Positions 8,989 to 18,128 of a stretch of DNA of 64,000 nucleotides are shown piece by piece. The DNA lies in assembly GCA_013815355.1 (NCBI GenBank), contig JACDGG010000001.1:35175-99174 (forward strand), read 5' to 3'. A program made the translations under genes and the position numbers. The stretch comes from Solirubrobacterales bacterium. Lineage in GTDB: Bacteria; Actinomycetota; Thermoleophilia; Solirubrobacterales; Solirubrobacteraceae. The notes under the pieces were generated by a model. That model saw only the letters and a list, made by a program, of their open reading frames with translations, was not told where the DNA came from and did no database searches. Position 1 is the stretch's first letter. Every line of letters begins with the position of its first letter.

Positions 8989-10044
8989 ATGAGCGCACAA
9001 CAAGGAGCGTCTAGCGCCACGGGTGGCCTGCGAGGCATGCGACGCAAGGCGGTACAGGCAAGCGAGCTGGTCCAGACCGGCTTTCTGGCGGACGGCGAGG
9101 GACGCCTGCCGCTGGTGATCACGCCAGCTGTCGACAACGTCGATCTGGCAGCGTGGTGTGCAAGCCACCTCGAGGACGTCGAGGGTCATCTCGATCGTCA
9201 TGGGGCGATCCTCTTCCGTGGTTTCCCGATGACGGGAGCCCCCGAGTTTGAGGCTGTCGCATCCACGATCGCGGGGGAGCTGTTCGGCGAGTACGGTGAC
9301 CTGCCGCCGGAGGAGACCGGCCAGCGGATCTACCACTCAACGCCCTACCCGCCCGACAAGACGATCCTCTTCCACAACGAGAGCTCACACTTCTCGAGCT
9401 GGCCGCTGCGTCAGTTCTTCTTTTGTGTGGTTCCGTCGGCCGAGCAGGGCGAGACGCCGCTGTTGGACTGTCGCGAGGTATACGAGAAGCTCGACAGGGA
9501 GATCGTCGAAGAGTTCGAGAGCAAGGACCTGATGTATGTGCGGAACTTCTCCGAGGGTGTCGATGTGCCCTGGCAGGACTTCTTCCACACCGACGACAAG
9601 GCGGCGGTCGAAAAGACCTGCGCAAACGCCGGCATGACCTGTGAGTGGACCGATCTCGGTCTACGGGTTCGCCAGCTCGCCAAGGGTGTGCGCACGCATC
9701 CGCGCACGGGTGAGCGGATCTTCTTCAACCAGGTGCAGCTGCACCACGTGGCATGCCTGGATGAGGAGACGCGCACAGCCCTACGGCAGCTGTTCGCCGA
9801 CGAGGACCTGCCTCGCAACGTCTACTACGGCGACGGCACACCGATCCCGGATGCCGTCGTCGACAGGATCGGCGAGGTCTACGAGGAGCTTTGCGTCGAG
9901 GCTCCATGGGAGAAGGGCGATCTGATCGCGCTCGACAACATGCTTGTCGCGCACGCACGACGTCCCTTTTCGGGAGAGCGCAAGATCATCGTCGGCATGG
10001 GCAGGATGGTCCACGCCGACGACACGGCGCCGACGGCGGCCTAG
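8989..10044 (+). CDS. TauD/SyrP-like Fe(II)/2-oxoglutarate-dependent dioxygenase
   Basis: ILFRGF, LFHNESSHFSSWPLRQFFFC (HxE metal motif), C-terminal DNMLVAHARRPFSGERKIIV; starts 2 nt after the PPTase stop. Confidence 0.88.
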   Translation: MSAQQGASSATGGLRGMRRKAVQASELVQTGFLADGEGRLPLVITPAVDNVDLAAWCASHLEDVEGHLDRHGAILFRGFPMTGAPEFEAVASTIAGELFGEYGDLPPEETGQRIYHSTPYPPDKTILFHNESSHFSSWPLRQFFFCVVPSAEQGETPLLDCREVYEKLDREIVEEFESKDLMYVRNFSEGVDVPWQDFFHTDDKAAVEKTCANAGMTCEWTDLGLRVRQLAKGVRTHPRTGERIFFNQVQLHHVACLDEETRTALRQLFADEDLPRNVYYGDGTPIPDAVVDRIGEVYEELCVEAPWEKGDLIALDNMLVAHARRPFSGERKIIVGMGRMVHADDTAPTAA

Positions 10045-10077
10045 CGCACTGAACCTAGCCCCACCGGTCGCGGGCGC

Positions 10078-10983
10078 TCAGCCGCGTGACCGGTGAGCGG
10101 CGAAGAATGCCCACACATCCTCGCTGGCGTTGTACTGCGCATCAGCGCTTGAGGGCGCCAGGCCCGAGGCCCCCGGATAGGTGTGGGTGCCCCCGTTGAT
10201 CACGTAGAAGCCGACGGCCGCGCCGCCCGCACACGAGGTCCAGATCCGCTTGGTCACGGGGCCCGCCCGCGAGACTTTGGGCGCGGCGCTTGAGCAGTGA
10301 TCGAGCCCTCGCCATCGGGCCGTGACCGACGCGGGAGCGGGAAACCTGGCGTTCCCGGTGAGCGGGATGATGTCGTGCGTGCCGATGATCGTGAGCTCTG
10401 AGACCGGCTGTGTGGGCCGACAGCGCTGGCTTGCCATCGCGCCTGAGACGGGTGCTATCGCAGCGACCGTCGCGCTGAGACGGCAGCCGACGAAGTAGGT
10501 GATGTAGGCGCCGGCCGAGAAGCCCGTGACGTAGACGCGTCGTGGATCGATGTTGTAGCGGGCCTTGATCCGCTTGATCTCCGCGCTGACGTATGCGACG
10601 TTCGATGGGTCCTTCCAGGCCGGGCTCCCGGAGCCGAGATAGGCGAGCACGAAGTCATGCTCATCAGCGACCGTGTCCCAGCCTGACTTTCCCTCAAAGC
10701 CCGCGGGCGTGCCACCGCTGGCGTGCAATGCGATCACGAGCGCCCGTTGTCTGTGCGCGCTCCAATGTGGTGGGAGATGGATGACCGGCGCGGGTCTGCG
10801 CCCTGAGCTGGCTTCGGCCGTGTCCGGGCGTTCCTGGACGGGCCCGCCCAGATCCGCGGCTCGGGCTGGTTGCAGGGCCGATGCGCCACCACAGCCCGCG
10901 ATCGTGAGCGCGCCGAGCAGCGCCACGGGGATCAGCCGGTTTTGCGCCCTTCTGCGCGTCGGTGTTCGGCTGCTTGAGCTCAT
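10078..10983 (-). CDS. Putative lipoprotein esterase, PHB-depolymerase-like
   Basis: Lipobox-like signal VALLGALTIAGCGG; VYVTGFSAGAYITYF (GxSxG); start trimmed to MSSSSRTPTRRR. Confidence 0.75.
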   Translation of the reverse strand: MSSSSRTPTRRRAQNRLIPVALLGALTIAGCGGASALQPARAADLGGPVQERPDTAEASSGRRPAPVIHLPPHWSAHRQRALVIALHASGGTPAGFEGKSGWDTVADEHDFVLAYLGSGSPAWKDPSNVAYVSAEIKRIKARYNIDPRRVYVTGFSAGAYITYFVGCRLSATVAAIAPVSGAMASQRCRPTQPVSELTIIGTHDIIPLTGNARFPAPASVTARWRGLDHCSSAAPKVSRAGPVTKRIWTSCAGGAAVGFYVINGGTHTYPGASGLAPSSADAQYNASEDVWAFFAAHRSRG

Positions 10984-11118
10984 CAATTTGCCGCTCCGCT
11001 GGATGATGCGGCGCCACCTGCCTCTCTCAAGGACATCTTGACAGAGCCACGCCGCTCGATTTCTCGCAAAATACGACAAATGCATTGTCGGCGGGTTGTG
11101 CGTAGACTTTCTCATCAG

Positions 11119-12546
11119 ATGGCAGGGACGCAGTCACGGATGGAGGCGTCTTCAAACGGGCTAGAGAAGGCCCCGGGAGTACTCCAACAGGCATCGGTTC
11201 GCACACCGGTTCCTGGTCCCCTGTCCGCTCGGCTGCTAGAGCGTCAGGTGCTGAACGAGTCAAACGTGCGCACCTACCCGCGCGGCCTGCCGATCGCGAT
11301 CGGACGCGGAGCAGGCTCCTACCTCGAGGATCTTGACGGGAACGTGTTCATCGACTTCCTCACCGGGGCCGGCGCGCTGCCGCTCGGTCACACCCACCCC
11401 GAGCTCGTCGAGGCGATCACACGCCAGCTGAGCCGGCTCACGCACGGGCTCGACTTCCCGACGGAGATCCGCGACGAGTTCATCTCCGCGCAGATCTCAA
11501 TGCTTCCCGAGCGAATGCGCTCGAGCATGCGGATCGAGTTCTGCGGTCCCAGCGGTGCCGACGCCGTCGATGCTGCGCTGAAGCTCTGTAAGACGGCGAC
11601 GGGGCGCTCGGAGATCGTCACCTTCCAAGGTGCATTCCATGGCTGCTCACACGCGGCGATGACGATCACAGGGCTCGTGGCGGCCAAGGAGCGCGTTGCC
11701 GGACGAGTGCCTGGTGTTCACTTCTTCCCTTACCCCTACCCGCTCAGGTGTGCGCTTGGGGGCGGCGAGGAGAGCGGACAGCGATGCCTTGAGTACCTCG
11801 AGCGATCGCTTCGCGATCCGCTCGGCGGCATCCCGCGGCCGGCCGCGGTGATCGTCGAGATGGTTCAGGGCGAGGGAGGTGTGATTCCCGCGCCAGGCGA
11901 CTTCGTCCGCGGGCTGCGCAGGGTCACACGCGAGCTTGAGATACCGCTGATCGTGGATGAGGTGCAGACCGGCGGTGGGCGTACCGGCACGTGGTTTGCC
12001 TTTGAGCAGCACGGCATCGAGCCAGATGTGATCGTGGCCTCGAAGGCGATCGGCGGGATGGGAATGCCGGTCGCGGTCGTGCTGCACGACGAACGCCTCG
12101 ATGCGTTTGCGCCGGGCGCACATACCGGAACGTTCCGCGGCAATCAGCTGGCGTTCGCCGCCGGCGTGGCCTCTGCCCGCATCATCAGGCGAGACGGCAT
12201 TCTCGAGCACGCACGTGAGCAAGGCGCCTATGCGCTGGGCGTGCTCGAGGGCTTCGCTCGCGATCACGAGATCGTCCGGGAAGCACGCGGGAGCGGCTTG
12301 ATGCTCGGCTTTGAGCTGGTCGACCCGGTCACCGGTGAGCCGAACACGCAAGCCGCCAGTGCAGTGCAGCGCGGCGCGATCGAACGTGGGCTGATCGTCG
12401 AGCTCGGCGGACGCGGCGACTGCGTCGTCAGGCTCCTGCCGCCGCTGAACGTCTCGCGCGAGACGCTCGATGAAGGATTTGAGATCCTCGACTCGGTGCT
12501 CGCCGAGATTCCGCTCGCCGTCGCGCACGAAGCCCAGCTTCGCTGA
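11119..12546 (+). CDS. Class III aminotransferase, diaminobutyrate--2-oxoglutarate aminotransferase-like
   Basis: GPSGADAVDAALKLCKTATGR, FHGCSHAAM, IVDEVQTGGGRTG, SKAIGGMGMPVAVV; start trimmed to MAGTQSRM. Confidence 0.87.
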   Translation: MAGTQSRMEASSNGLEKAPGVLQQASVRTPVPGPLSARLLERQVLNESNVRTYPRGLPIAIGRGAGSYLEDLDGNVFIDFLTGAGALPLGHTHPELVEAITRQLSRLTHGLDFPTEIRDEFISAQISMLPERMRSSMRIEFCGPSGADAVDAALKLCKTATGRSEIVTFQGAFHGCSHAAMTITGLVAAKERVAGRVPGVHFFPYPYPLRCALGGGEESGQRCLEYLERSLRDPLGGIPRPAAVIVEMVQGEGGVIPAPGDFVRGLRRVTRELEIPLIVDEVQTGGGRTGTWFAFEQHGIEPDVIVASKAIGGMGMPVAVVLHDERLDAFAPGAHTGTFRGNQLAFAAGVASARIIRRDGILEHAREQGAYALGVLEGFARDHEIVREARGSGLMLGFELVDPVTGEPNTQAASAVQRGAIERGLIVELGGRGDCVVRLLPPLNVSRETLDEGFEILDSVLAEIPLAVAHEAQLR

Positions 12547-12564
12547 GCGACCCGGTAGCTCGCC

Positions 12565-14871
12565 TCAAGGCTGTTTCGAGACGCTTCGCGCGAGCAGCGT
12601 TGCAAGCGCTGACTGCCCGAGCCGGTTGGGCGTCAAGCTGGCGTTGAGATATGGACGGGATGTGCACAGCCCGTGTCCGGCGAACGCGTCATAGGAGCCG
12701 CCGAGATAGGTGATGTGGGAGGCGGCCGCTGCGGAGGCGATCGTATGGTCAAGGCGCGCGATCGCAGCATCGATCCAGCGCATCGCCGGGCGTGTGAACT
12801 CGAGCCCGCCCGAGCTGAGGGGGCACAGCCGTGCACGCGCGGCGAACAGCCGCGGGTATCCGGTCACGATCACCCGTGCGTTTGGTGCCGCCGAGCTCAG
12901 ATCATGGAAAAGGTGTCGCAGCGAGCGCGAGCTTGAGCTTGAGCTTGAGGAGGACAGCGCGGCGATCGCCGCGGCGAACCTCTGCTCCGAGCTGGCGCGG
13001 CAGCGATTGGGCGCACGGCCACAGCGGATGATCGCGGAGGGCATCGCGGAGTCCTTCCAGCCAACTGTGAGCGCAAGCACGCCGACCGTGTCGTTGGCCC
13101 AGCTGAGCTGAGGCGGCTCGTGATCGTTGATGTCAGCGCCGTAGAAAGCCGCGAGGCCTGCACCTCGACAGGCGTGGAGCGTCACCAGCGAGGGGGAGAC
13201 GTGCAGGATGGCGGCGGCGAGCGGCGCATAGGCCTTCGTGGAGCGATGACAGCGATCGGCGTGCGTGTCGCTGCCCGCAAGGTAGGGAGGGCTACCCTCG
13301 CCTGCTGCGTAGTCGTCTCCGAGCACCAGCCACGCCAAAGACACGGCGCCCGGGTTCGGCGGGACGCTCGGGTCTATGGGGTCTATGGGGGCTATGGGGG
13401 CTATCGGGGCTATCGGGGCTATCGGGGCTATCGGGGCTATCGGGGGATCTTCGATCTTGACGGGAGGGGTCGACGTGTTCTTGACGGTTACCGCCACGGA
13501 GGAGACCGCCAGGTTGCCCGCCGCGTCGGTTGCGAGCGCGCGTAGCTGGTGGCTTCCGTCTGCCACGGTGTTCGTATCCCAGGAGCGGGAGTAGCCCCCT
13601 TCGGGGCTCGTGAGGCCCGCCGCGCCGAGCGGGGTGCCGTCCACTTCCAGCCCCACGGCGGCGACACCGATGTCATCGCTTGCGTGAACCCCGATCGCCA
13701 CCGTGCCCGATACGGTCGAGCCCTGGGCGGGCGAGATCACGCCGACAAGCGGCGGGGTGTTGTCTTCCAGGGGTGGGGCGGGCACCGAGGAGGAGATGCC
13801 CTGGGCCACGAAGTTCCAGAACGCTGCCTCGACGAAGAGGCCGTTGGTCATCGGCAGCCCTTGTGAATCAAGCCCGGGTGGGTTCGGCATCACCATGCAC
13901 TGGTTCGGCCTCGCGAGCGCGTCGGAGTCTTGGCAGGGCCATCCGTGGGACCCGTTTCCGATACCGAGCGAGACGACCGCCGGTGAGCCGGCGCTCGCAT
14001 AGGCGCATGGGCCTGAGTAGGTGTCGGTGAGCGTCGAGGCGAGCGGGAGGCCGATGGCTCCAAGCGCGGGACCGCTCCTACAGCCGAGGCGCCCGGCAGC
14101 CCAGTCCGCGAACGTGAGCGGGTCCAGGTGTGGGTTGGGCGCCGTATCGTAGTAGAGGCCCGCATCGGCGCCGAAGTTGCTGAGCGCGAGCATCACGAAG
14201 TAGTTGCGGTTCGAACTCGGACAGTGCGGCGCCCCGTTGAACAGCTGCAGGCTCGAGCTGTCGATCATGTAGCCACGAAACAGCGGCGAATTGCTCGGGT
14301 CGCACATGATGTCGGCCACCATGCTGCCGCCACTGCTCATCCCGGCGGCATAGATGCGCTGCGGGTCCACGCACTGTCCCGGGCATTGCGTGATGTCATT
14401 TACGACAGCGCTCACGTATGGCTCGTCGTTCGGAGTGCTTATCGCGGCCGAGTCGACGTTTCGCTTGCCCCACCCAAGGCTCTGACCGCAGGGACGAGTC
14501 ATGTAGACGACGATGAGCCTGTTCGCGACAGCCAGCTGGGAGAATCTGCTGGAAGTGATCAGGCCGCAGTTGCCCCCGCCGTAGAACACGAGCACGGCAG
14601 GGGCAGGGCCGCTCAGGTTCTTCGGGCGGTCAATCGCATACGCGCGCGTCGAGGTGGTGCCGTCGTCGTTGCTGACGTTCGCCAGCCCGACGGTGAGCAG
14701 GCTCGTAGCGGGCTGGCAAGGGGCCGGTTCGCAGCTGGCAAGGCTGGCGCCGCTCATCGTGGCGCCGCTTGAGGTCGTCGTGCCAACCAGGATCAGCAAG
14801 ACGCTGATGAGAGCCAGCGAAACTACCCGCCCTCGCCAGAGTGGCGTCAATCGCCTGCTCAGCTGCATCAT
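12565..14871 (-). CDS. Secreted multidomain protein: PHB-depolymerase-like esterase + Ig-like domain + (PIA)n linker + SGNH-hydrolase-like C-terminus
   Basis: N-terminal signal-like sequence; GMSSGGSM lipase box; linker PIAPIAPIAPIAPIAPIAPIDPIDP; C-terminal LVLGDDYAAGEG resembling a degenerate GDSL block I. Confidence 0.7.
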   Translation of the reverse strand: MMQLSRRLTPLWRGRVVSLALISVLLILVGTTTSSGATMSGASLASCEPAPCQPATSLLTVGLANVSNDDGTTSTRAYAIDRPKNLSGPAPAVLVFYGGGNCGLITSSRFSQLAVANRLIVVYMTRPCGQSLGWGKRNVDSAAISTPNDEPYVSAVVNDITQCPGQCVDPQRIYAAGMSSGGSMVADIMCDPSNSPLFRGYMIDSSSLQLFNGAPHCPSSNRNYFVMLALSNFGADAGLYYDTAPNPHLDPLTFADWAAGRLGCRSGPALGAIGLPLASTLTDTYSGPCAYASAGSPAVVSLGIGNGSHGWPCQDSDALARPNQCMVMPNPPGLDSQGLPMTNGLFVEAAFWNFVAQGISSSVPAPPLEDNTPPLVGVISPAQGSTVSGTVAIGVHASDDIGVAAVGLEVDGTPLGAAGLTSPEGGYSRSWDTNTVADGSHQLRALATDAAGNLAVSSVAVTVKNTSTPPVKIEDPPIAPIAPIAPIAPIAPIAPIDPIDPSVPPNPGAVSLAWLVLGDDYAAGEGSPPYLAGSDTHADRCHRSTKAYAPLAAAILHVSPSLVTLHACRGAGLAAFYGADINDHEPPQLSWANDTVGVLALTVGWKDSAMPSAIIRCGRAPNRCRASSEQRFAAAIAALSSSSSSSSSRSLRHLFHDLSSAAPNARVIVTGYPRLFAARARLCPLSSGGLEFTRPAMRWIDAAIARLDHTIASAAAASHITYLGGSYDAFAGHGLCTSRPYLNASLTPNRLGQSALATLLARSVSKQP
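13371..13445. repeat. 9-bp tandem repeat (ggggctatc)n encoding the PIA linker
   Basis: Read directly: ggtctatggg gtctatgggg gctatggggg ctatcggggc tatcggggct atc... Confidence 0.95.
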
Positions 14872-14881
14872 TCGCGAAAGA

Positions 14882-17875
14882 CTACGGGAGCGTTCCACCC
14901 CCAAAGCTTGTCAGCCTGACGGCACCGTTGCGCTGAGTGAGATTCAGATACCCGGCACTCGGGAAGGTGCTGTCGGTCGCGAGCAGGAGCCGCGTCCATG
15001 TGCCGGTGCTGGACCGCCATAGCTCGAGCGTCGTTCCGATCGCTCGGAACAGGAGCTGATCGCCGGCTTTGAGCGTCGGCCCGTTGACGCTCGCGAGCGT
15101 CGTGCTCGTCGTCCCGTTCGTGCGCGCGATGATCTTGTACTGATCGGCCTGGCTTGAGCGGAAGATGTAGTAAGCCTGGTATCCGCTCGCGTTGGCGGCG
15201 CCGGGGTTCTGGAAGCGAAGCCCGAGCACGACGGGATCCAAATCGACGTTCGGCTTAACGGCCACGGTCAGCCACACCTCGCTGTTGGGGCCATAGGCCT
15301 GTGGGTTCCAGTAGTCGGCGTTGCTGCCCGAGCGGCCCGTGATCTGCTGGTTGATGATGAACAGGTCGTTTGTGGGGCCGGTGCTCGAGACCTGCATGTG
15401 TGTCCAATTCGGACCCGGTGGTCCGGAGTTGTTCGGGCGCGCGAAGTCGTCGAGCAGCGGCGTCAAAGGCCCGGCGGCAGCGATGACAACCGCACTCGCG
15501 CTTGAGTTGGCTTGTGTGTTGCCTGCGCTGTTCGAGGCGGTGATGGTGACCATGAGCTTGGCGCCAACATCGGCTGAGAGCAGCGTGTAGGTAGGGGTGG
15601 TCGCGCCGGAGATCGCGTTGCAGTTCAGCCCGCTCTGGTCGCAGCGCTGCCATTGGTAGGTGAACGTTGGTGTGGGGTAGCCGCTCCAGGAGCCGGTTGT
15701 GGCGGTGAGCGTCTGGCCCTGTGTAGCGGTGCCGGAGATTGTGGGCGGGGTGGTGTTTGCGGGCGGGCCGGTGATGATGCTGCTCGTGGCGGAGTTGGCC
15801 TGGGCGTTGCCAGCGCTGTTTGAAGCGGTGACCGTGACGACCAGGGTGCTGGCAACATCGGCGGCTCCGAGCGTGTAGGTAGGGGTGGTCGCGCCGGAGA
15901 TCGCGTTGCAGTTCAGCCCGTTTTGGTCGCAGCGTTGCCATTGGTAGGTGAAGGTTGGTGTGGGGTAGCCGCTCCAGGAGCCGGTTGTGGCGGTGAGCGT
16001 CTGGCCCTGTGTAGCGGTGCCCGTGATCGCAGGTGCGGCGATGTTCGCCGGGGGCGCCGAGACGACGCTGCTCGCGGCAGAGCTTGCCGGTGTGGATCCG
16101 GCGCTACTGCTCGCCGTCACGACAGCGACCAGGGTGCTGGCAACATCGGCGGCTCCGAGCGTGTAGGTCGATGTGGTCGCGCCGGAGATCGCGTTGCAGT
16201 TCAGCCCGCTCTGGTCGCAGCGCTGCCACTGATAGGCAAACGACGGAGACCCCGTCCACGAACCCGTCGAAACCGACAACGTCTGCCCCTGCGTCGCTGC
16301 ACCCGAAATCACCGGCGGCGCCGTATTCACAGGAGCCGTGACCGTCCAGCTGTAGCTGGGGATGCTTGTGTTGCCGGCCGCGTCGGTCGCCTGCACCGAA
16401 AACGTGTGCGAGGCCGCCCCAAGCAGATCGTAGGACTGGCTCGTCTGGGTGGCGCACGGCAGCCATGGCCCGCTGTCGAGCCGGCAGCGCAGCGAGGCGA
16501 CGGCGTCGTTGACCGAGAAGCTGAAGTTTGCGGAGGTTTGTGCGGTGGGGTTGGCCGGCTCAGAGGCGGGCGAGATGCTCACCGCGATCGGCGAGGGATC
16601 GAGCGTGATGACCGACGTTGTGCCGGTCAGGGTCGGTCCGCCGGGTTGCAATGCGTAGGGGGGGTAGTTGGGCTGGGCCTGAGTGGAGAGGAACGGCGAG
16701 CTTGCCACCAGATAGCTCCCCGACGGATCTAGGTCCAAGCCGGTCGTCTTGTTGAGATGGGCGGTGTCGGTGACGGTTGCCGCGAGGCGTGGGATCAGCG
16801 GGTTGGAGATGTCGAGGACCGCAACATCGGCCGCAGAGGAAGCGGAGACGTAGGCGAAGTCACCGCGGATGCGGATGCGGTAGGCCCCGTTCAGCGATGC
16901 GCTTGCCAGCGAGGTCACGATCTGCGGGCTGGTGGGATTGCTCACGTCGAGTACCGTCAAGCGACCGGGTGAGATCTGATCGACGACGTAGGCGTACTGT
17001 CCGCTTACGGCTACGTCCACAGGGAACTGCAGGTTCGTGGTGTCCTTCGGCGAGGAGATAATTTTCGGGCTGAGTGGATTGGCGATGTTCACCACCGTCA
17101 CGCGGGTTTGGTAGGCGGCGGTCACATACGCGTAGTTCCCCGAGATCGCGACCGAGGTTGCGTGGCCCAGCGCGCCGCTACCGCCCCACGGCGGAGGTAG
17201 CGGCGTGCTGTGGATCGCGGCTACGATCCACGGCGCAGAGGGATTGCTCACGTCGATCACCGCAAACGCGCACCCGACCGAGTGGTCTGCACACGGCTGA
17301 CCGCTCAGGCATCCCTGCGAAGCGACGTACACGTAATGGCCGGACATCGCTACCCCGTAGGAGCCAAACAGCGTGTTGGGGTCCCTGATCGAGCCGACGA
17401 TCGTGGGTGAGGCCGGGTTGGTGGCGATGTCCAGGATCGTGAGGCTGTTGCCGCTGCCGTCGTCGTTGTTGTTCGATCCGTTGGTGGCGTTGCGGTTCTT
17501 GGAGACCACATAGGCATAGCCGCCGGAGATGTTGACAGTCGAGCCGTTGAGCAGCGAGTTGCTCGCGGCGCTCGACCCGGCGATCACCGGCGCCGCCGGG
17601 TTTGAGATGTCGACCGCGGTCAGCTTGCCCGCGTAGTAGTCGGTCACGTAGGCGTAATGGCCTGCCACGGCGACCGCCGTCGCGCCCGGGAGGGTCACCG
17701 AGTCGCTCGCGAAGCCGTTCAACACCGGGTTGACGAGCGCCTGCGCACCGGCGGGGGCGAGAGCCATGATCGCGCCGAGAAGCGCACAGGTCCAACGCGC
17801 GGCACTCACCGAGCGCGACCACTCACGCTGCGGATTGATGTCCCGGCGCAACGTCCTCTCCGTGGTCAGGCGCAT
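14882..17875 (-). CDS. Secreted LVIVD-repeat protein with three ~96-aa Ig-like repeats and a C-terminal laminin/LamG-like module
   Basis: Repeats GHYAYVTDYYAGKLTAVDISNPAAP; three QGQTLTATTGSWSGYPTPTFTYQWQRCDQ..NCNAISGAT repeats; start trimmed to MRLTTERT before a signal-like sequence. Confidence 0.8.
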   Translation of the reverse strand: MRLTTERTLRRDINPQREWSRSVSAARWTCALLGAIMALAPAGAQALVNPVLNGFASDSVTLPGATAVAVAGHYAYVTDYYAGKLTAVDISNPAAPVIAGSSAASNSLLNGSTVNISGGYAYVVSKNRNATNGSNNNDDGSGNSLTILDIATNPASPTIVGSIRDPNTLFGSYGVAMSGHYVYVASQGCLSGQPCADHSVGCAFAVIDVSNPSAPWIVAAIHSTPLPPPWGGSGALGHATSVAISGNYAYVTAAYQTRVTVVNIANPLSPKIISSPKDTTNLQFPVDVAVSGQYAYVVDQISPGRLTVLDVSNPTSPQIVTSLASASLNGAYRIRIRGDFAYVSASSAADVAVLDISNPLIPRLAATVTDTAHLNKTTGLDLDPSGSYLVASSPFLSTQAQPNYPPYALQPGGPTLTGTTSVITLDPSPIAVSISPASEPANPTAQTSANFSFSVNDAVASLRCRLDSGPWLPCATQTSQSYDLLGAASHTFSVQATDAAGNTSIPSYSWTVTAPVNTAPPVISGAATQGQTLSVSTGSWTGSPSFAYQWQRCDQSGLNCNAISGATTSTYTLGAADVASTLVAVVTASSSAGSTPASSAASSVVSAPPANIAAPAITGTATQGQTLTATTGSWSGYPTPTFTYQWQRCDQNGLNCNAISGATTPTYTLGAADVASTLVVTVTASNSAGNAQANSATSSIITGPPANTTPPTISGTATQGQTLTATTGSWSGYPTPTFTYQWQRCDQSGLNCNAISGATTPTYTLLSADVGAKLMVTITASNSAGNTQANSSASAVVIAAAGPLTPLLDDFARPNNSGPPGPNWTHMQVSSTGPTNDLFIINQQITGRSGSNADYWNPQAYGPNSEVWLTVAVKPNVDLDPVVLGLRFQNPGAANASGYQAYYIFRSSQADQYKIIARTNGTTSTTLASVNGPTLKAGDQLLFRAIGTTLELWRSSTGTWTRLLLATDSTFPSAGYLNLTQRNGAVRLTSFGGGTLP
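15585..16240. repeat. Three near-identical Ig-like repeat units, 288-bp period
   Basis: gtgtaggt..ggtcgcgccggagatcgcgttgcagttcagcccg starts at about 15585, 15873 and 16161. Confidence 0.85.
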
Positions 17876-18128
17876 CCTTGTCGTCCGTGCTCCATCGCTG
17901 CCTCCGTGCCGCCGCTGACCTATGTGCATCCACTGAACATAAAGCACCGTGGAGCCGCTTGCGCGACCGTTGCAGCTAGGCCCAACCAGTATGCCGGACG
18001 GGGGTCGGGGAATCAAGAGTCCAAAGTTCAAGCCCCTTGCTCACGAAGCTTGAGTGCTGGTCCGATACGTGCAGCGATCGTATCCCGCGGGCGAGTGCCG
18101 CAGCCTGCCAAGAGACAAGGACGTCACT

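Noticed and set aside
13120-13594. Plus-strand ORFs encoding GYRGYRGYRG and MGAMGAIGAIGAIG repeats
   Set aside because: They are antisense reading frames of the 9-bp repeat inside the better supported minus-strand secreted protein.
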